Assembly: GCF_019795295.1 (NCBI RefSeq)
Contig: NZ_JAIMCG010000010.1
Span: 110,369-174,368, forward strand
Source of the DNA: Cupriavidus sp. AU9028
GTDB taxonomy: Bacteria; Pseudomonadota; Gammaproteobacteria; Burkholderiales; Burkholderiaceae
Direction: 5' to 3'
Length of the DNA stretch: 64,000 bases
Made by a program: the position numbers and the translations under genes
Part shown: one piece after another, positions 34,676 through 43,985 of the stretch
Layout of the letters: each line of letters opens with the position of its first letter
Numbering within the stretch: position 1 is the first letter of the stretch
The notes under the pieces: model-generated
Seen by the model: only the letters and a program-made list of their open reading frames with translations
Database searches by the model: none
Told to the model about the DNA's origin: nothing

Positions 34676-35845
34676 ATGAAGGCGCTCTGCTGGCATGGGA
34701 AACACGACATTCGCTACGACACGGTGCCCGACCCCGTGATCGAACATCCGCGCGACGCGATCATCAAGGTCAGCAGCTGCGCGATCTGCGGTTCGGACCT
34801 GCATCTGTACGATGGCTTCGTTCCCGGCATGGAGCACGGCGACATCATGGGCCACGAGTTCATGGGCGAGGTGGTCGAGGTCGGGGCCGAGAACAAGCAC
34901 CTGCGCGTGGGCGACCGCGTGGTGGTGCCGTTCACCATCATCTGCGGCGAATGCGACCAGTGTCGCCGCGGCAATTTCTCGGTGTGTGAGCGCACCAACC
35001 GCAACAAGGAAGCCGGCGACAAGATGTTCGGCCATAGCACGGCCGGCCTGTTCGGCTACAGCCACCTGACCGGCGGCTACGCCGGCGGGCAGGCCGAATA
35101 CGTGCGCGTGCCCTATGCCGATGTCGCGCCGGTCAAGGTGCCGCCGGACCTTACCGACGATCAGGTGCTGTTCCTTGGCGACATCCTGCCCACTGGCTGG
35201 CAGGCGGCGGCGCAGTGCGACATCCAGCCCGATGACACCGTCGCGATCTGGGGCGCAGGCCCGGTCGGGCAGTTCTGCATTCTCAGCGCGCTGCTGATGG
35301 GGGCAAAGCAGGTCATCGCCATCGATCGCGTGCCGGAGCGGCTGGCGATGGCGAAGCAGCTTGGCGCGATCCCCATCGACTTCGATAACCAGAGCGTGCT
35401 CGAGGCGCTGAACGAACTGACCAGGGGCAAGGGCCCGGAGAAGTGCATCGATGCCGTCGGTCTCGAAGCGCATGCGACGCGCTCGCTGGACTCGATCTAT
35501 GACCGCGTCAAGCAGGCGGTGATGCTGGAGACCGACCGGCCGCACGTGCTGCGGGAAATGATCTATGTCTGCCGGCCGGGCGGCATCCTGTCGGTGCCCG
35601 GCGTCTATGGCGGACTGGTCGACAAGATCCCGATGGGCGCGATGATGAACAAGTCGCTGACGCTGCGCACCGGCCAGACCCACGTGAACCGCTGGACCGA
35701 CGACCTGCTGCAGCGGATCATCGACAAGCAGATCGACCCGACCTTCGTCATCACGCACCGTGTGCCGCTGTCCGAAGGCGCGTCGATGTACGAGACGTTC
35801 CGCGACAAGCACGACGGCTGCATCAAGGTGGTGATGACGCCTTGA
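34676..35845 (+). CDS. Zinc-dependent alcohol dehydrogenase, formaldehyde-dehydrogenase-like
   Basis: A 389-residue medium-chain dehydrogenase. Catalytic zinc site: [14 protein letters not shown] and [12 protein letters not shown]. Structural zinc lobe: [18 protein letters not shown]-binding: [12 protein letters not shown]. The long form with an insert ([20 protein letters not shown]) matches the glutathione-independent formaldehyde dehydrogenase/threonine-dehydrogenase-like branch rather than simple alcohol dehydrogenases. GGGAG lies six bases before ATG 34676; an in-frame GTG at 34652 is less likely. The substrate is not settled by sequence. Single gene followed by a strong hairpin. Confidence 0.9.
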   Translation: MKALCWHGKHDIRYDTVPDPVIEHPRDAIIKVSSCAICGSDLHLYDGFVPGMEHGDIMGHEFMGEVVEVGAENKHLRVGDRVVVPFTIICGECDQCRRGNFSVCERTNRNKEAGDKMFGHSTAGLFGYSHLTGGYAGGQAEYVRVPYADVAPVKVPPDLTDDQVLFLGDILPTGWQAAAQCDIQPDDTVAIWGAGPVGQFCILSALLMGAKQVIAIDRVPERLAMAKQLGAIPIDFDNQSVLEALNELTRGKGPEKCIDAVGLEAHATRSLDSIYDRVKQAVMLETDRPHVLREMIYVCRPGGILSVPGVYGGLVDKIPMGAMMNKSLTLRTGQTHVNRWTDDLLQRIIDKQIDPTFVITHRVPLSEGASMYETFRDKHDGCIKVVMTP

Positions 35846-35857
35846 TGCGACGGCCTG

Positions 35858-35884
35858 GCGAACGGGGCACCCGTCCCCGTTCGC
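35858..35884. terminator. Two-way hairpin between the zinc dehydrogenase and GGT 2
   Basis: GCGAACGGGG (35858-35867) and CCCCGTTCGC (35875-35884) form a perfect 10-bp stem with a 7-base loop between convergent stop codons. Confidence 0.7.
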
Positions 35885-35894
35885 GCAAGCTGCG

Positions 35895-37487
35895 TCAGAA
35901 GCCGACCGGATAGCCGTCCTTGCGGTAGTCCGAGGCGGCCGCATAGCCGTGGTCCAGCCGCATTGCCATCTGCGCGCCGCCGAACTCGAGGCTGTCGGCC
36001 GGCGCCACCTCCACCGCATGGCCAAGGTCGAGCAGCCCCTGCACAGTCTGCGCAGGGCAGTGCGCCTCGACCGATACGCCCCGATTGTCGTCCAGCACGC
36101 GCCAGCGCGGCGCGTCCGCCGCGGCCTGCGGATTCTGGCCGAAGTCCGCAATACGGCTGGTCATCTGTACGTGGCCCTGCGCCTGCATCGAGCCGCCCAT
36201 CACGCCGAACGACGCCAGCGGCCGGCCGCCACGCATCAGGAAGCCGGGAATGATGGTGTGAAACGGCCGCTTGCCTGGCGCGACCTGGTTGGGATGCCCG
36301 GGCCTGAGCGAGAAGCCCCAGCCGCGGTTGTGCAGGGCGATGCCAGTCCCCGGCACGACCACGCCCGAGCCGAAGCCCTTGAAGTTGGACTGGATGTACG
36401 ACACCATCATGCCGCTCGAATCGGCGGCGGTCAGGTAGACCGTGCCGCCGCTATGCGGCTTGCCGGCGCCCGGGTATGCGGCGCGGCGCGGGTCGATGGC
36501 GCGCCCGCGCTGGGCGAGGTAGGCGTCGTCCAGCAAATGGCGCGCGGTGACGGCGGTCATCGCTTCATGGTCGCCCACGTATTCATGCAGGTCGGCGAAG
36601 GCGAGCTTCATCGCCTCGATCTGCAGATGCATGGTGGCTGTGGAGTCGAGGCTCGACCCCGCCAGGTCCCACTGCTCCAGCATGCCCAGCGCCATCAGTG
36701 CGCCAATGCCCTGGCCGTTCGGACCGATCTCGTAGAGCTCCAGGTCGCGATAGGCGCGCCGGATCGGCTCGACCCAGTCCGCGCGGTGCGCGGCCAGGTC
36801 GGCCTCGTCGATGCGCCCGCCGGTGGCACGGGCAAAGGCGGCGATCCTTGCCGCCAGCGCGCCGCGATAGAACTCTTCGCCACCGCTTCGGGCGATGGCC
36901 TCCAGCGTGTCGGCCTGGCCGGGGCAGAGGAAACGCTCGGCGGGCAACGGCGCGCGCCCGCGCGGGGCGAACGACTCGGCAAAGCCTGGCTGGTCGCCCA
37001 GCACCGGGATCTGCGCCTGCCATTGCCGATGCACGGTCGGCGACACGACGAAGCCGTTGCGCGCGTATTCGAGCGCCGGTTCGAACAGATCCTCGAACGG
37101 CAGCGTGCCGAACTTCTCCCAGGTGGCCCTCCAGCCCGATACGGCGCCGGGCACCGTCACGCTGTCCCAGCCCTTGAAGGGCATCTCGTCATGGCCGGAG
37201 AACGACTCCGCGGTCCAGGCGCGGGGCGCGCGGCCGGAGGCATTCAGGCCGTGCAGCTTCGCACCATCCCAGATCAGCGCGAAGGCGTCGCCGCCGATGC
37301 CGTTCATGCACGGCTCGACGACGGTCAGCGCGATCGCCGTGGCGAGCGCCGCGTCTACCGCGTTGCCGCCGCGCGCCAGCATGCGCAGCCCGGCCGCCGC
37401 CGCCAGCGGCTGGGAGGTGGCGACCACATTGTCGGCCAGCACGGGCACTCGTTGCGCCCGATAGGGGAAGTTCCAGAAGTCGTTCAT
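35895..37487 (-). CDS. Gamma-glutamyltransferase-family Ntn-hydrolase (module 2)
   Basis: A 530-residue second member of the GGT/acylase family. Conserved points: GGNAVDAALATAIALTVVEP near residue 38, autocleavage threonine Thr349 (SGGTVYLTAADSSGMMVSY) and the C-terminal PGKRPFHTIIPGF with GVMGGSMQAQGH. No signal peptide is seen. It lies 92 bases downstream of a Bug receptor gene and is transcribed with it. The frame stays open far upstream, but the real start is ATG 37487, where family similarity begins. It is about 80 residues shorter than the first copy, and the two are clearly not a recent duplication. Confidence 0.93.
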   Translation of the reverse strand: MNDFWNFPYRAQRVPVLADNVVATSQPLAAAAGLRMLARGGNAVDAALATAIALTVVEPCMNGIGGDAFALIWDGAKLHGLNASGRAPRAWTAESFSGHDEMPFKGWDSVTVPGAVSGWRATWEKFGTLPFEDLFEPALEYARNGFVVSPTVHRQWQAQIPVLGDQPGFAESFAPRGRAPLPAERFLCPGQADTLEAIARSGGEEFYRGALAARIAAFARATGGRIDEADLAAHRADWVEPIRRAYRDLELYEIGPNGQGIGALMALGMLEQWDLAGSSLDSTATMHLQIEAMKLAFADLHEYVGDHEAMTAVTARHLLDDAYLAQRGRAIDPRRAAYPGAGKPHSGGTVYLTAADSSGMMVSYIQSNFKGFGSGVVVPGTGIALHNRGWGFSLRPGHPNQVAPGKRPFHTIIPGFLMRGGRPLASFGVMGGSMQAQGHVQMTSRIADFGQNPQAAADAPRWRVLDDNRGVSVEAHCPAQTVQGLLDLGHAVEVAPADSLEFGGAQMAMRLDHGYAAASDYRKDGYPVGF

Positions 37488-37579
37488 GGTTGGGAAAGTG
37501 CCAAAAAAACGGGACGGCGGCCGCATCGAGGCCGGGCCGTTCCCGAGGACTGCCAAAAAACGCCGGCCCTGCGGCCGCG

Positions 37580-38560
37580 TCAGTCGATCTTCACCCTGGC
37601 GGCCTGGGCCACCTTGCTCCATTGGCGCATTTCGTCCGCGATCATGCGGCCGAACGGCTCGGCCGGGCGGAAATCGACCTGCACCCCCTGGGCTTCGAGC
37701 GATTGCACCAGCTCCGGCATCGCCAGCACGGTCTTCATCGCGCCTTCGAGCTTCCTGACCACGGCAGGCGGCGTTCCCTTGGGCGCCACCAGACCGAACA
37801 GGTTGTTGACCTTGAAGTCCGCGACCCCTTCCTCGCCCATGGTCTTCGCTTCGGGCAGGGAGGACACGCGCTTCTCCGACGCCACCGCCAGCAGGCGCAA
37901 CTTGCCGGACTTCACATGCGGCAGCGCGGCGGGAATGCTGTCGAACATCATCGCGGCGCGGCCGGCCATCAGGTCTGGAAGGGCGAAGGCGCTGCCCTTG
38001 TAGGGGACGTGGAGCACGTCCACGCCGGTGCGCAGGCGGAACAGTTCCGATTCCAGGTGCGACAGGGTGCCGGCGCCCTGCGAGGCGAAGTTGTACTTGC
38101 CCGGTGCCGCCTTCAGATACTGCACCAGCTGCGACACGTTCTGCACCGGCAGGGAGGCCGGCACCACCAGGATGTGCGGCACGTTGCCGATGGCGGCGAC
38201 CGGCACGAAATCGGTGGCGAGATTCGCCGGCTGGCTGGAGTAGGTGGCCGCCGCGATGGCCGCATTGCTGACGGCGGCGAGGTACAGCGTATAGCCGTCC
38301 GGCGCCGCCTTGGCGGCGAAGGACATGCCGATGGCGCCGCCGGCGCCTGGGCGGTTCTCGACCACCACCGGCTGCTGCAGTACCTGCGACAGGCGCTGTC
38401 CGACCGCGCGCGCCAGCACATCGGTGGCGCCCGCCGGCGGGAACGACAGCACCAGCTGGATCGGCCGGTCGGGATACTCCGCCAGGGCGGCTGGCGCGGC
38501 CAGCGCGGTGGCCAGTCCGAACGCGGCGAGCAGGCCGGCCTTCCGGGAGCCGGCTTTCAT
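37580..38560 (-). CDS. Bug-family (TctC-like) periplasmic substrate-binding protein (module 2)
   Basis: A 326-residue secreted receptor. From ATG 38560 the N terminus is a standard signal peptide (MKAGSRKAGLLAAFGLATAL, cleaved after ALA), followed by EYPDRPIQLVLSFPPAGATD, VVENRPGAGGAIG and HVPYKGSAFALPDLM. In-frame ATGs at 38626 and 38632 would add about 22-24 residues; neither start has a strong ribosome site. Bug proteins bind carboxylate-type ligands in the periplasm. It precedes GGT 2 and diverges from a LysR regulator. No TctAB partner is near. Confidence 0.93.
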   Translation of the reverse strand: MKAGSRKAGLLAAFGLATALAAPAALAEYPDRPIQLVLSFPPAGATDVLARAVGQRLSQVLQQPVVVENRPGAGGAIGMSFAAKAAPDGYTLYLAAVSNAAIAAATYSSQPANLATDFVPVAAIGNVPHILVVPASLPVQNVSQLVQYLKAAPGKYNFASQGAGTLSHLESELFRLRTGVDVLHVPYKGSAFALPDLMAGRAAMMFDSIPAALPHVKSGKLRLLAVASEKRVSSLPEAKTMGEEGVADFKVNNLFGLVAPKGTPPAVVRKLEGAMKTVLAMPELVQSLEAQGVQVDFRPAEPFGRMIADEMRQWSKVAQAARVKID

Positions 38561-38942
38561 GGAGCCGGCCTTCAGGATGGTGCGCGCATGCGCCGAGACG
38601 GTGCGCGCGCGATGGAGCGACTGCATGAACATGATCTGGATGACTCCGAGTAGGACCCTGCCAGCGCGCGGCATCCGCCGCGCGCGATGGCGGTGATCCG
38701 AGGGTTGCGGAACACCTGACGCTGGCCGCTTTCCGCCGTCCCACGGGACGAATTCGGTGCGCGGCTCTGTGGCGCCTGTCATGCCGGACCCGGTCGTTGC
38801 CGGGGATCGCTGTTGGGAAGGGACATTCTAGGCACGCTCCGTGCGTAAGCGAATGCGGATCGGCGATGCCCTTATGCGAGATCGGAATGGGACGTATGGG
38901 CAGGATACGCCTGCCGGTCAGTACAGCGCCAGACCAACGACG

Positions 38943-39917
38943 ATGCAACTGAAATGGATCGAGGACCTGCTCGTGCTCGAGCGCACGCGCAGCTTTTCCC
39001 GTGCCGCCGAGCTGCGGCACATCACGCAGTCCGCCCTGTCGCGCCGCATCCGGTCGCTGGAAGATTGGGCCGGCGCGCAGCTGGTGGACCGCACTATCTA
39101 TCCGCTCGCCCTGACCAGTGCCGGAATCCGGTTCTGCGAGGCGGCGGGGCAGGCTTGCGCGCTGCTGCTCGATGCCCGCGCGGCCGCGCGGCGCGAACAG
39201 ACGCTGCCCGGGGCGGCCATCGACATCGCGGCAGGCAACACCTTGTCGCTCACCTTCCTGCCGTCCTGGCTGAAGCTGTGCCGGGGCCGCTTCGGTGAAT
39301 TCAACGCGCGCGTGGTCGCGGCGAATGTGCTGGACGCCGTGGTGGCGCTGTCCGAAGGCAGCTGCGATCTGATGCTGGGCTACAACCATCCGCAAGTGCC
39401 GGTGTCGCTCGATCCGGACCGCTTTCGCAGCCTTACGGTGGGTGGCGACATGTTGCTGCCGGTGTCGGTGCCTGACGCGCAGGGGCGGCCGCTGTGGTCG
39501 CTCGATGCCGCGGTGGAGCGCCCGATTCCCTTTCTGGGCTATACCGCCAGCACCACGCTGGGCCGCATGGTCGACGGCATCCTGGAACAGAAGCGGGCGC
39601 ACGGCCGGCTGGTCCGGTGTTACGAAGCCGATATGGCGATGCTGCTGCTGAAGATGGCCGGCGAGGGCAACGGCGTGGCATGGCTGCCGTACAGCACGGC
39701 GGCCGACGCGCTGGCCAGTGGTGTCCTGGTCCGCGCGGGTAATGCCAGCTGGTGCTCGACGCTGGAGATCTGCGCCTGGCGCCCGATGCAAAGCGCCAAT
39801 CCCACCTTGCACGCGCTATGGCAGATGCTGGAGAGCGGGCAGGCCGAAGCGCAGAGGGAGGAAGCGCGCCCGCATGTGCGCACGGCTGTGGCGCCGATGC
39901 CGGCTACAGCCCGATGA
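38943..39917 (+). CDS. LysR-type regulator divergent from Bug/GGT module 2
   Basis: A 324-residue LysR regulator. Helix-turn-helix in residues 1-62 ([20 protein letters not shown], then [20 protein letters not shown]); effector domain with [18 protein letters not shown] and [12 protein letters not shown] 38943 gives the family-typical N terminus; the frame is open further upstream. It diverges from the Bug/GGT pair across about 380 bases and probably controls it. Its 3' end overlaps the convergent nitroreductase gene by 14 bases. Confidence 0.92.
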   Translation: MQLKWIEDLLVLERTRSFSRAAELRHITQSALSRRIRSLEDWAGAQLVDRTIYPLALTSAGIRFCEAAGQACALLLDARAAARREQTLPGAAIDIAAGNTLSLTFLPSWLKLCRGRFGEFNARVVAANVLDAVVALSEGSCDLMLGYNHPQVPVSLDPDRFRSLTVGGDMLLPVSVPDAQGRPLWSLDAAVERPIPFLGYTASTTLGRMVDGILEQKRAHGRLVRCYEADMAMLLLKMAGEGNGVAWLPYSTAADALASGVLVRAGNASWCSTLEICAWRPMQSANPTLHALWQMLESGQAEAQREEARPHVRTAVAPMPATAR

Positions 39918-40575
39918 ACTGGCAGAACTCGCTGGTGGAAGCCCGCCCGGCGTGCAGGCGGTTGGCGGGCGCATCCGGATCGGCATAGCCGATCGCCATG
40001 CCCGTAAACAGCATCTGGTGCGGCGGCAGGCCGAGGAAGCGCTGCATCGTCTGCGGATACATCGCCCAGCATTCCTGCGGGCAGCTGTCGAGCCCGGCCT
40101 CGCGCAGCAACAGCATGACGTTCTGCAGGTACATGCCGCAGTCCGACCATTGCGGCGGTCCCATGCGCCGGTCGATCGAGCAGAACAGCGCCAGCGGCGC
40201 GCCGAAGAACTGGAAGTTGCGAGCGAACCAGGCTCGCCGCGCGGGCTTGTCCTCGCGCGGAATGCCGAGCTGGCCGTACAGGTCCTCGCCGATCCGATAC
40301 CGGCGCTCCTTGTAGGGGGAGACCAGCTCCTCGGGATAGGTGTCGTACTCCTTGGGCTCGCCGCGCGGCGCCTCCTCGATCCGGCGGCGCATGATGGCCT
40401 TCAGCTCCTGCAGCGGCTCGCCCGCGACCACCTGGATATGCCATGGCTGCAGATTGCCGCCGGACGGCGCGCGCGCGGCCTGCTCGACGATGCGCCGGAT
40501 CAGCTCGGGCGGGACGGGCCGGTCGAGGAAGCCGCGTATCGAGCGGCGGGAGGCAATCGCTTCGCTGACGTTCAT
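39904..40575 (-). CDS. Nitroreductase-family flavoprotein
   Basis: A 223-residue FMN-dependent oxidoreductase. Family motifs are the N-terminal [19 protein letters not shown] with the Arg cluster for FMN phosphate, [14 protein letters not shown], and the [14 protein letters not shown] helix. Such enzymes reduce nitro compounds, quinones or enones with NAD(P)H. The physiological substrate is unknown. The long insert ([20 protein letters not shown]) is seen in the branch containing nicotinate/benzoate-type nitroreductases. Divergent from an acyl-CoA racemase gene. Confidence 0.92.
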   Translation of the reverse strand: MNVSEAIASRRSIRGFLDRPVPPELIRRIVEQAARAPSGGNLQPWHIQVVAGEPLQELKAIMRRRIEEAPRGEPKEYDTYPEELVSPYKERRYRIGEDLYGQLGIPREDKPARRAWFARNFQFFGAPLALFCSIDRRMGPPQWSDCGMYLQNVMLLLREAGLDSCPQECWAMYPQTMQRFLGLPPHQMLFTGMAIGYADPDAPANRLHAGRASTSEFCQFIGL

Positions 40576-40601
40576 GGAGTCGAGAGGGCTGTTGGTTTGC
40601 G

Positions 40602-40625
40602 CCTCTCTCCGGCAAGCGGGAGAGG
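40602..40625. repeat. Dispersed CCTCTC...GGGAGAGG inverted repeat
   Basis: CCTCTCTCCG (40602-40611) pairs with CGGGAGAGG (40617-40625) with one bulged T. It is related to the element at 21068-21103. It sits in the divergent promoter region of the nitroreductase and racemase genes. Confidence 0.5.
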
Positions 40626-40692
40626 GGGAGCACCCGCAGGATATCGCATGCTAAGGTCTTGCCGAGTTGCTTCCCAATACAAGGAGACACCC

Positions 40693-41874
40693 ATGGCCGG
40701 ACCGTTGCATGGCTTGAAAGTCGTCGAAATGGCGGGGCTTGGCCCCGCGCCGTTCTGCGCGATGATGCTGGCGGACATGGGGGCGGAAGTCGTGCGGATC
40801 GACCGCCCCGGACATCGGGCGCACGTGATGCCCGACGAGGTCCGCTTCGACGTGACCGCGCGCGGTCGCCGCAGCGTCGCCATCGACCTGAAGGCGCCCG
40901 GCGGCGCGGACGCCGTGCTGGCGCTGGTCGAGCGGGCCGACGTGCTGGTCGAGGGCTTTCGCCCCGGCGTGATGGAGCGGCTGGGGCTGGGGCCCGAGCC
41001 CTGTCTCGGGCGCAACCCGCGGCTGGTGTATGGGCGCATGACCGGTTGGGGCCAGCATGGTCCGCTGGCGCAGGCCGCCGGCCACGATCTGAACTACATC
41101 GCCCTGAGCGGCGCGCTGCACGCGATCGGCAACCCCGGCGAGCCGCCGGCGGTGCCCCTGAACTATATCGGCGACTTCGGCGGCGGCGCGATGATGCTGG
41201 CCTTCGGCGTGGTTTGCGCGGTGCTCGAGAGCCGCGGCAGCGGCAGGGGGCAGGTGGTGGACGCCGCCATGACCGATGGTGCCGCGCTGCTCGGGGCGAT
41301 GATGTATGGCTTTCACGCGGCCGGTTCGTGGACCAACCGGCGCGGGGAAAATCTGCTCGATGGCGGCGCGCACTACTACACCACCTATCTCTGCGCGGAC
41401 GGCAAGGCGATTGCGGTGGGCGCGCTGGAGCCGCAGTTCTATCAGGAGTTGATGCAACGCTGCGGCATCGACGATGCCGATTTCGCCGACCAGCAGGATC
41501 GGTCGCGCTGGCCGTCGCTGAAGGCAAGGCTCGCCGACCTGTTCCGCTCGCGCACCCGCCCGCAATGGTGCGCGCTGCTTGAAGGCACCGATGCCTGTTT
41601 CGCGCCGGTGCTCGACTGGGACGAGGCGCCGGCGCATCCGCACAACCGCGCGCGCGGCACCTTCATCGAAATCGATGGGGTCCTGCAGCCGGCCCCGGCC
41701 CCGCGCTTTTCCGCCACGCCACCGGTTGCGCCACGCGGGCCGGTACGGGCGGGGACCGATACCGCGGCGGTGTTGTCGGACTGGGGGCTGGACGACGAGG
41801 CGATCGCGCGGCTGGTCGCGAGCGGCGCGATTTTGCCTGCGCAAGCAGAAAGGGAGCAGGACGGGCGCGGCTAG
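40693..41874 (+). CDS. Alpha-methylacyl-CoA racemase (CaiB/BaiF family)
   Basis: A 393-residue class III CoA-enzyme that interconverts R and S 2-methylacyl-CoA esters during branched-chain fatty acid breakdown. It has the racemase N terminus [20 protein letters not shown] and all three catalytic residues at a constant offset of five from the Mycobacterium enzyme: His131 (AGHDLNY), Asp161 (NYIGDFGGG) and Glu246 (GALEPQFY). AAGGAG six bases before ATG 40693. CoA transferases of the same family have Asp at another place, so racemase is preferred. Single gene, ends at a hairpin. Confidence 0.93.
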   Translation: MAGPLHGLKVVEMAGLGPAPFCAMMLADMGAEVVRIDRPGHRAHVMPDEVRFDVTARGRRSVAIDLKAPGGADAVLALVERADVLVEGFRPGVMERLGLGPEPCLGRNPRLVYGRMTGWGQHGPLAQAAGHDLNYIALSGALHAIGNPGEPPAVPLNYIGDFGGGAMMLAFGVVCAVLESRGSGRGQVVDAAMTDGAALLGAMMYGFHAAGSWTNRRGENLLDGGAHYYTTYLCADGKAIAVGALEPQFYQELMQRCGIDDADFADQQDRSRWPSLKARLADLFRSRTRPQWCALLEGTDACFAPVLDWDEAPAHPHNRARGTFIEIDGVLQPAPAPRFSATPPVAPRGPVRAGTDTAAVLSDWGLDDEAIARLVASGAILPAQAEREQDGRG

Positions 41875-41922
41875 CGGAGGAACGGTCGAAGGGCGGGGGC
41901 AGCAGGGGAAGGGGGCGGCCAC

Positions 41923-41944
41923 GCCGGGCGTCTGGCAGCCCGGC
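41923..41944. terminator. Hairpin after the racemase gene
   Basis: GCCGGGC (41923-41929) and GCCCGGC (41938-41944), perfect 7-bp stem with an 8-base loop, between two convergent genes. No T-run. Confidence 0.5.
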
Positions 41945-41955
41945 GAGATGCCGCA

Positions 41956-42102
41956 TCACCACATTGGGAGGACGATAAACGCGACGATGGCCAGGGCCAC
42001 CGCGATCCACAGTATCGGACTGGTGAACACGCGGCGCTTGCCCGGCCGGGTCGACTCGCGGGCGCCTTCGGCATTGGTGCCATACCTTTCATCTTGACGC
42101 AT
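41956..42102 (-). CDS. 48-residue single-span membrane protein
   Basis: A very short gene, ATG at 42102 and TGA at 41956. Residues 1-29 are hydrophilic and charged (MRQDERYGTNAEGARESTRP, then GKRRVFTSP); residues 30-47 form one hydrophobic helix (ILWIAVALAIVAFIVLPM). This charged head with a clean membrane span at the very C terminus suggests a real tail-anchored small protein rather than chance. The ribosome site is weak. The function is unknown. Confidence 0.6.
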   Translation of the reverse strand: MRQDERYGTNAEGARESTRPGKRRVFTSPILWIAVALAIVAFIVLPMW

Positions 42103-42149
42103 GAGACAGCTCGGTGAAGTGGGGGGAAGCCGTTTCCACGCATGGATCG

Positions 42150-42178
42150 TGCCGGGCGGCGTCGCGGCCGGCCCGGCA
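42150..42178 (-). terminator. Hairpin after the AhpD-like gene
   Basis: TGCCGGGC (42150-42157) and GCCCGGCA (42171-42178) form a perfect 8-bp stem with a 13-base loop, just beyond the stop codon of the minus-strand AhpD-like gene. Confidence 0.5.
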
Positions 42179-42185
42179 TTCCGCC

Positions 42186-42725
42186 TTACTCCGGCCGAGG
42201 GAAGTCGACCACGGTGTCGTTGACGCGGTTGAACATGTTGGTGAAAAGAATCGCGCTGATCGCGAGGATCGCCTCGGTGATCTGGCGGTCGTCGAAGCCG
42301 GCCTCGCGCACTGCCCGGACCGCGTCGGCGGGCAGCGTGCCCGAGGTCTTCACCAGCGTGCTGGCAAAGCGCACCAGGGCGTCGATCCTCGCATCGTCGT
42401 CGTAGGCACCGGCGCGCAGCTTGCGCGTCTGCTCCGCGGAGTACCCGGCGAGCTTGCCCGTCATGGTATGGGCAGCGACACAGTAATCGCAGCCGCTCAG
42501 CTCGCTGACGGCGAGGTTGATGGCCTCCAGTTCGCGTGCCGACAGCGCGGAGGCGCTCTTGAGCACGGTGCCCGTCTGCAGCACGTTGGCGAGCACGGCG
42601 GGTGCCTGGCTGCCGATTGCCGCATAGGCGTTGGGCACCTTGCCCACGGCGCGCTTGATGTTCGCGAACAGCTCGGCGGCCTGGCCGGTGGCATTGCGGG
42701 GATCGATGGTTTGCATGCGGGACAT
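42186..42725 (-). CDS. AhpD-like carboxymuconolactone decarboxylase-family protein
   Basis: A 179-residue, all-helical protein of the CMD/AhpD fold with the redox motif CDYCVAAH (CxxC...H), as in alkylhydroperoxidase-like peroxidase proteins. N-terminal half: QAAELFANIKRAVGKVPNAY; C-terminal half: LAISAILFTNMFNRVNDTVV. ATG 42725 follows a GGAAAGGAAA ribosome site. It may detoxify peroxides with a thiol partner; the partner is not visible here. It diverges from an AraC regulator that probably controls it. Confidence 0.92.
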   Translation of the reverse strand: MSRMQTIDPRNATGQAAELFANIKRAVGKVPNAYAAIGSQAPAVLANVLQTGTVLKSASALSARELEAINLAVSELSGCDYCVAAHTMTGKLAGYSAEQTRKLRAGAYDDDARIDALVRFASTLVKTSGTLPADAVRAVREAGFDDRQITEAILAISAILFTNMFNRVNDTVVDFPRPE

Positions 42726-42922
42726 GATGGATTTCCTTTCCTGAGACAGTGGGCCGCTCGGCGGCCCGGTTGATCGGTGCTGGCTGCCGCCGCTTCGCAT
42801 TCCTGACCGGCTTGCACAGCGGCGGCGTCCATGGATTGCATTGTGTGGCGGCGAGACGATTCGATCGGCATAGAATGGCGCCTGTTTTTGCTCGATCGTC
42901 TCAACCCGGAGGGAATGCCGAC

Positions 42923-43867
42923 ATGGACCCGCTCAGTACGCTGGTGCAGCTGCTGTCGCCGACCGGCACGCTGGACCTGCGCTGCCGCATCGCGGCGCCC
43001 TGGACTGCCGCCCATGCCCAGACGGCGCCGGGCCGCATTCCCTATCATGCAATCCTGCAAGGCGAGGCGCGCATCGAGGGTCTCGCGGCACCGCTGCGCC
43101 TGGCGCCCGGCGATATCGTGCTGTTTCCGCGCGGCGCCGCCCACCATCTGCTGTTTGCCGGCGGCGCGCATGGGCGCGGACCGGCCTCCCGCACGCGCAC
43201 GCGCTTCAACGGCGTGGTCAACGAGGTGTCGCTGAAGGGCAGCGCCGAGCGGCGGCAGGACGACGACCTCGACATGCTGTGCGGGACCTTCACGCTGGGC
43301 GCGCCGGGTGCGATGCTGCTGCAGGCGTTGCCCGAGGTGCTGCATATCGGCACCGCCGGACAGGACGACAGCCGCTGGTTGCGCGGCCTGCTGGAGATGA
43401 TGCGCACGGAAGCCGCCCATCCGCAGCCCGGCAGCCAGGCCATCGTCGGCGAGCTTTCCACGGCGCTGTTCACCGGGTTGCTGCGCACGGTGCTTGCGCG
43501 CGGCACGGTCGCGACCGGCCTGCTCGCCTTGATGGCCGATGGGCGGCTGGCGCGAGCGGTGCAGGCGATGTTCGATGCCCCGGAGCGGCCCTGGAGCGTG
43601 GCAGGGCTTGCCGCGCTGGCCAACATGTCGCGCGCCACGCTGGCGCGGCGCTTCGCGGGCCTGGGGCAGACCACGCCGCTCGAACTGCTGACCCGCCTGC
43701 GCATGCAGCGCGCCGCCACGCTGCTCGAGAGCGGCAACGCGCCCATCGCCGCGGTCGGCCAGCAGTGCGGTTATCAGTCCCAGGCGGCCTTTGGCAGGGT
43801 GTTCCGGCAGCACTACGGCACGGGCCCCAGGGCATGGCGCGCCGAACGCCGGCGCGCATCGGCGTGA
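42923..43867 (+). CDS. AraC-family regulator with cupin-type sensor domain
   Basis: A 314-residue regulator. The N-terminal cupin-like domain (about 20-190; RIPYHAILQGEARIEG, LRLAPGDIVLFPRGAAH) is the AraC cupin_6 type. The C-terminal double helix-turn-helix covers about 205-305 (WSVAGLAALANMSRATLARR, then GYQSQAAFGRVFRQHYGTGP). The start ATG 42923 has GGAGG ten bases upstream. Divergent from the AhpD-like gene, an arrangement usual for oxidative or electrophile-responsive control. Confidence 0.92.
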   Translation: MDPLSTLVQLLSPTGTLDLRCRIAAPWTAAHAQTAPGRIPYHAILQGEARIEGLAAPLRLAPGDIVLFPRGAAHHLLFAGGAHGRGPASRTRTRFNGVVNEVSLKGSAERRQDDDLDMLCGTFTLGAPGAMLLQALPEVLHIGTAGQDDSRWLRGLLEMMRTEAAHPQPGSQAIVGELSTALFTGLLRTVLARGTVATGLLALMADGRLARAVQAMFDAPERPWSVAGLAALANMSRATLARRFAGLGQTTPLELLTRLRMQRAATLLESGNAPIAAVGQQCGYQSQAAFGRVFRQHYGTGPRAWRAERRRASA

Positions 43868-43985
43868 AGGGAAGGGGATGAGCGGGCAGGGATGCGAGGA
43901 GCGCTGACTATACTGGTGCCGAGCAACCAGGTGACGGGCCGCCCGTGCCCCGGAGGCGGCCCGCTTCTCGAGCAGGAGGACCGTG

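Noticed and set aside
31942-34710. 922-codon frame opposite the CHASE2 kinase
   Set aside because: Arg/Gln/His-rich composition typical of an antisense shadow; the kinase on the other strand is complete.
35895-39812. One minus-strand open frame of 1305 codons that could be read as a giant fusion protein
   Set aside because: Only the part from ATG 37487 matches a family (GGT). The upstream part runs across the Bug gene in another frame and across the divergent LysR gene; it is open because of high GC.
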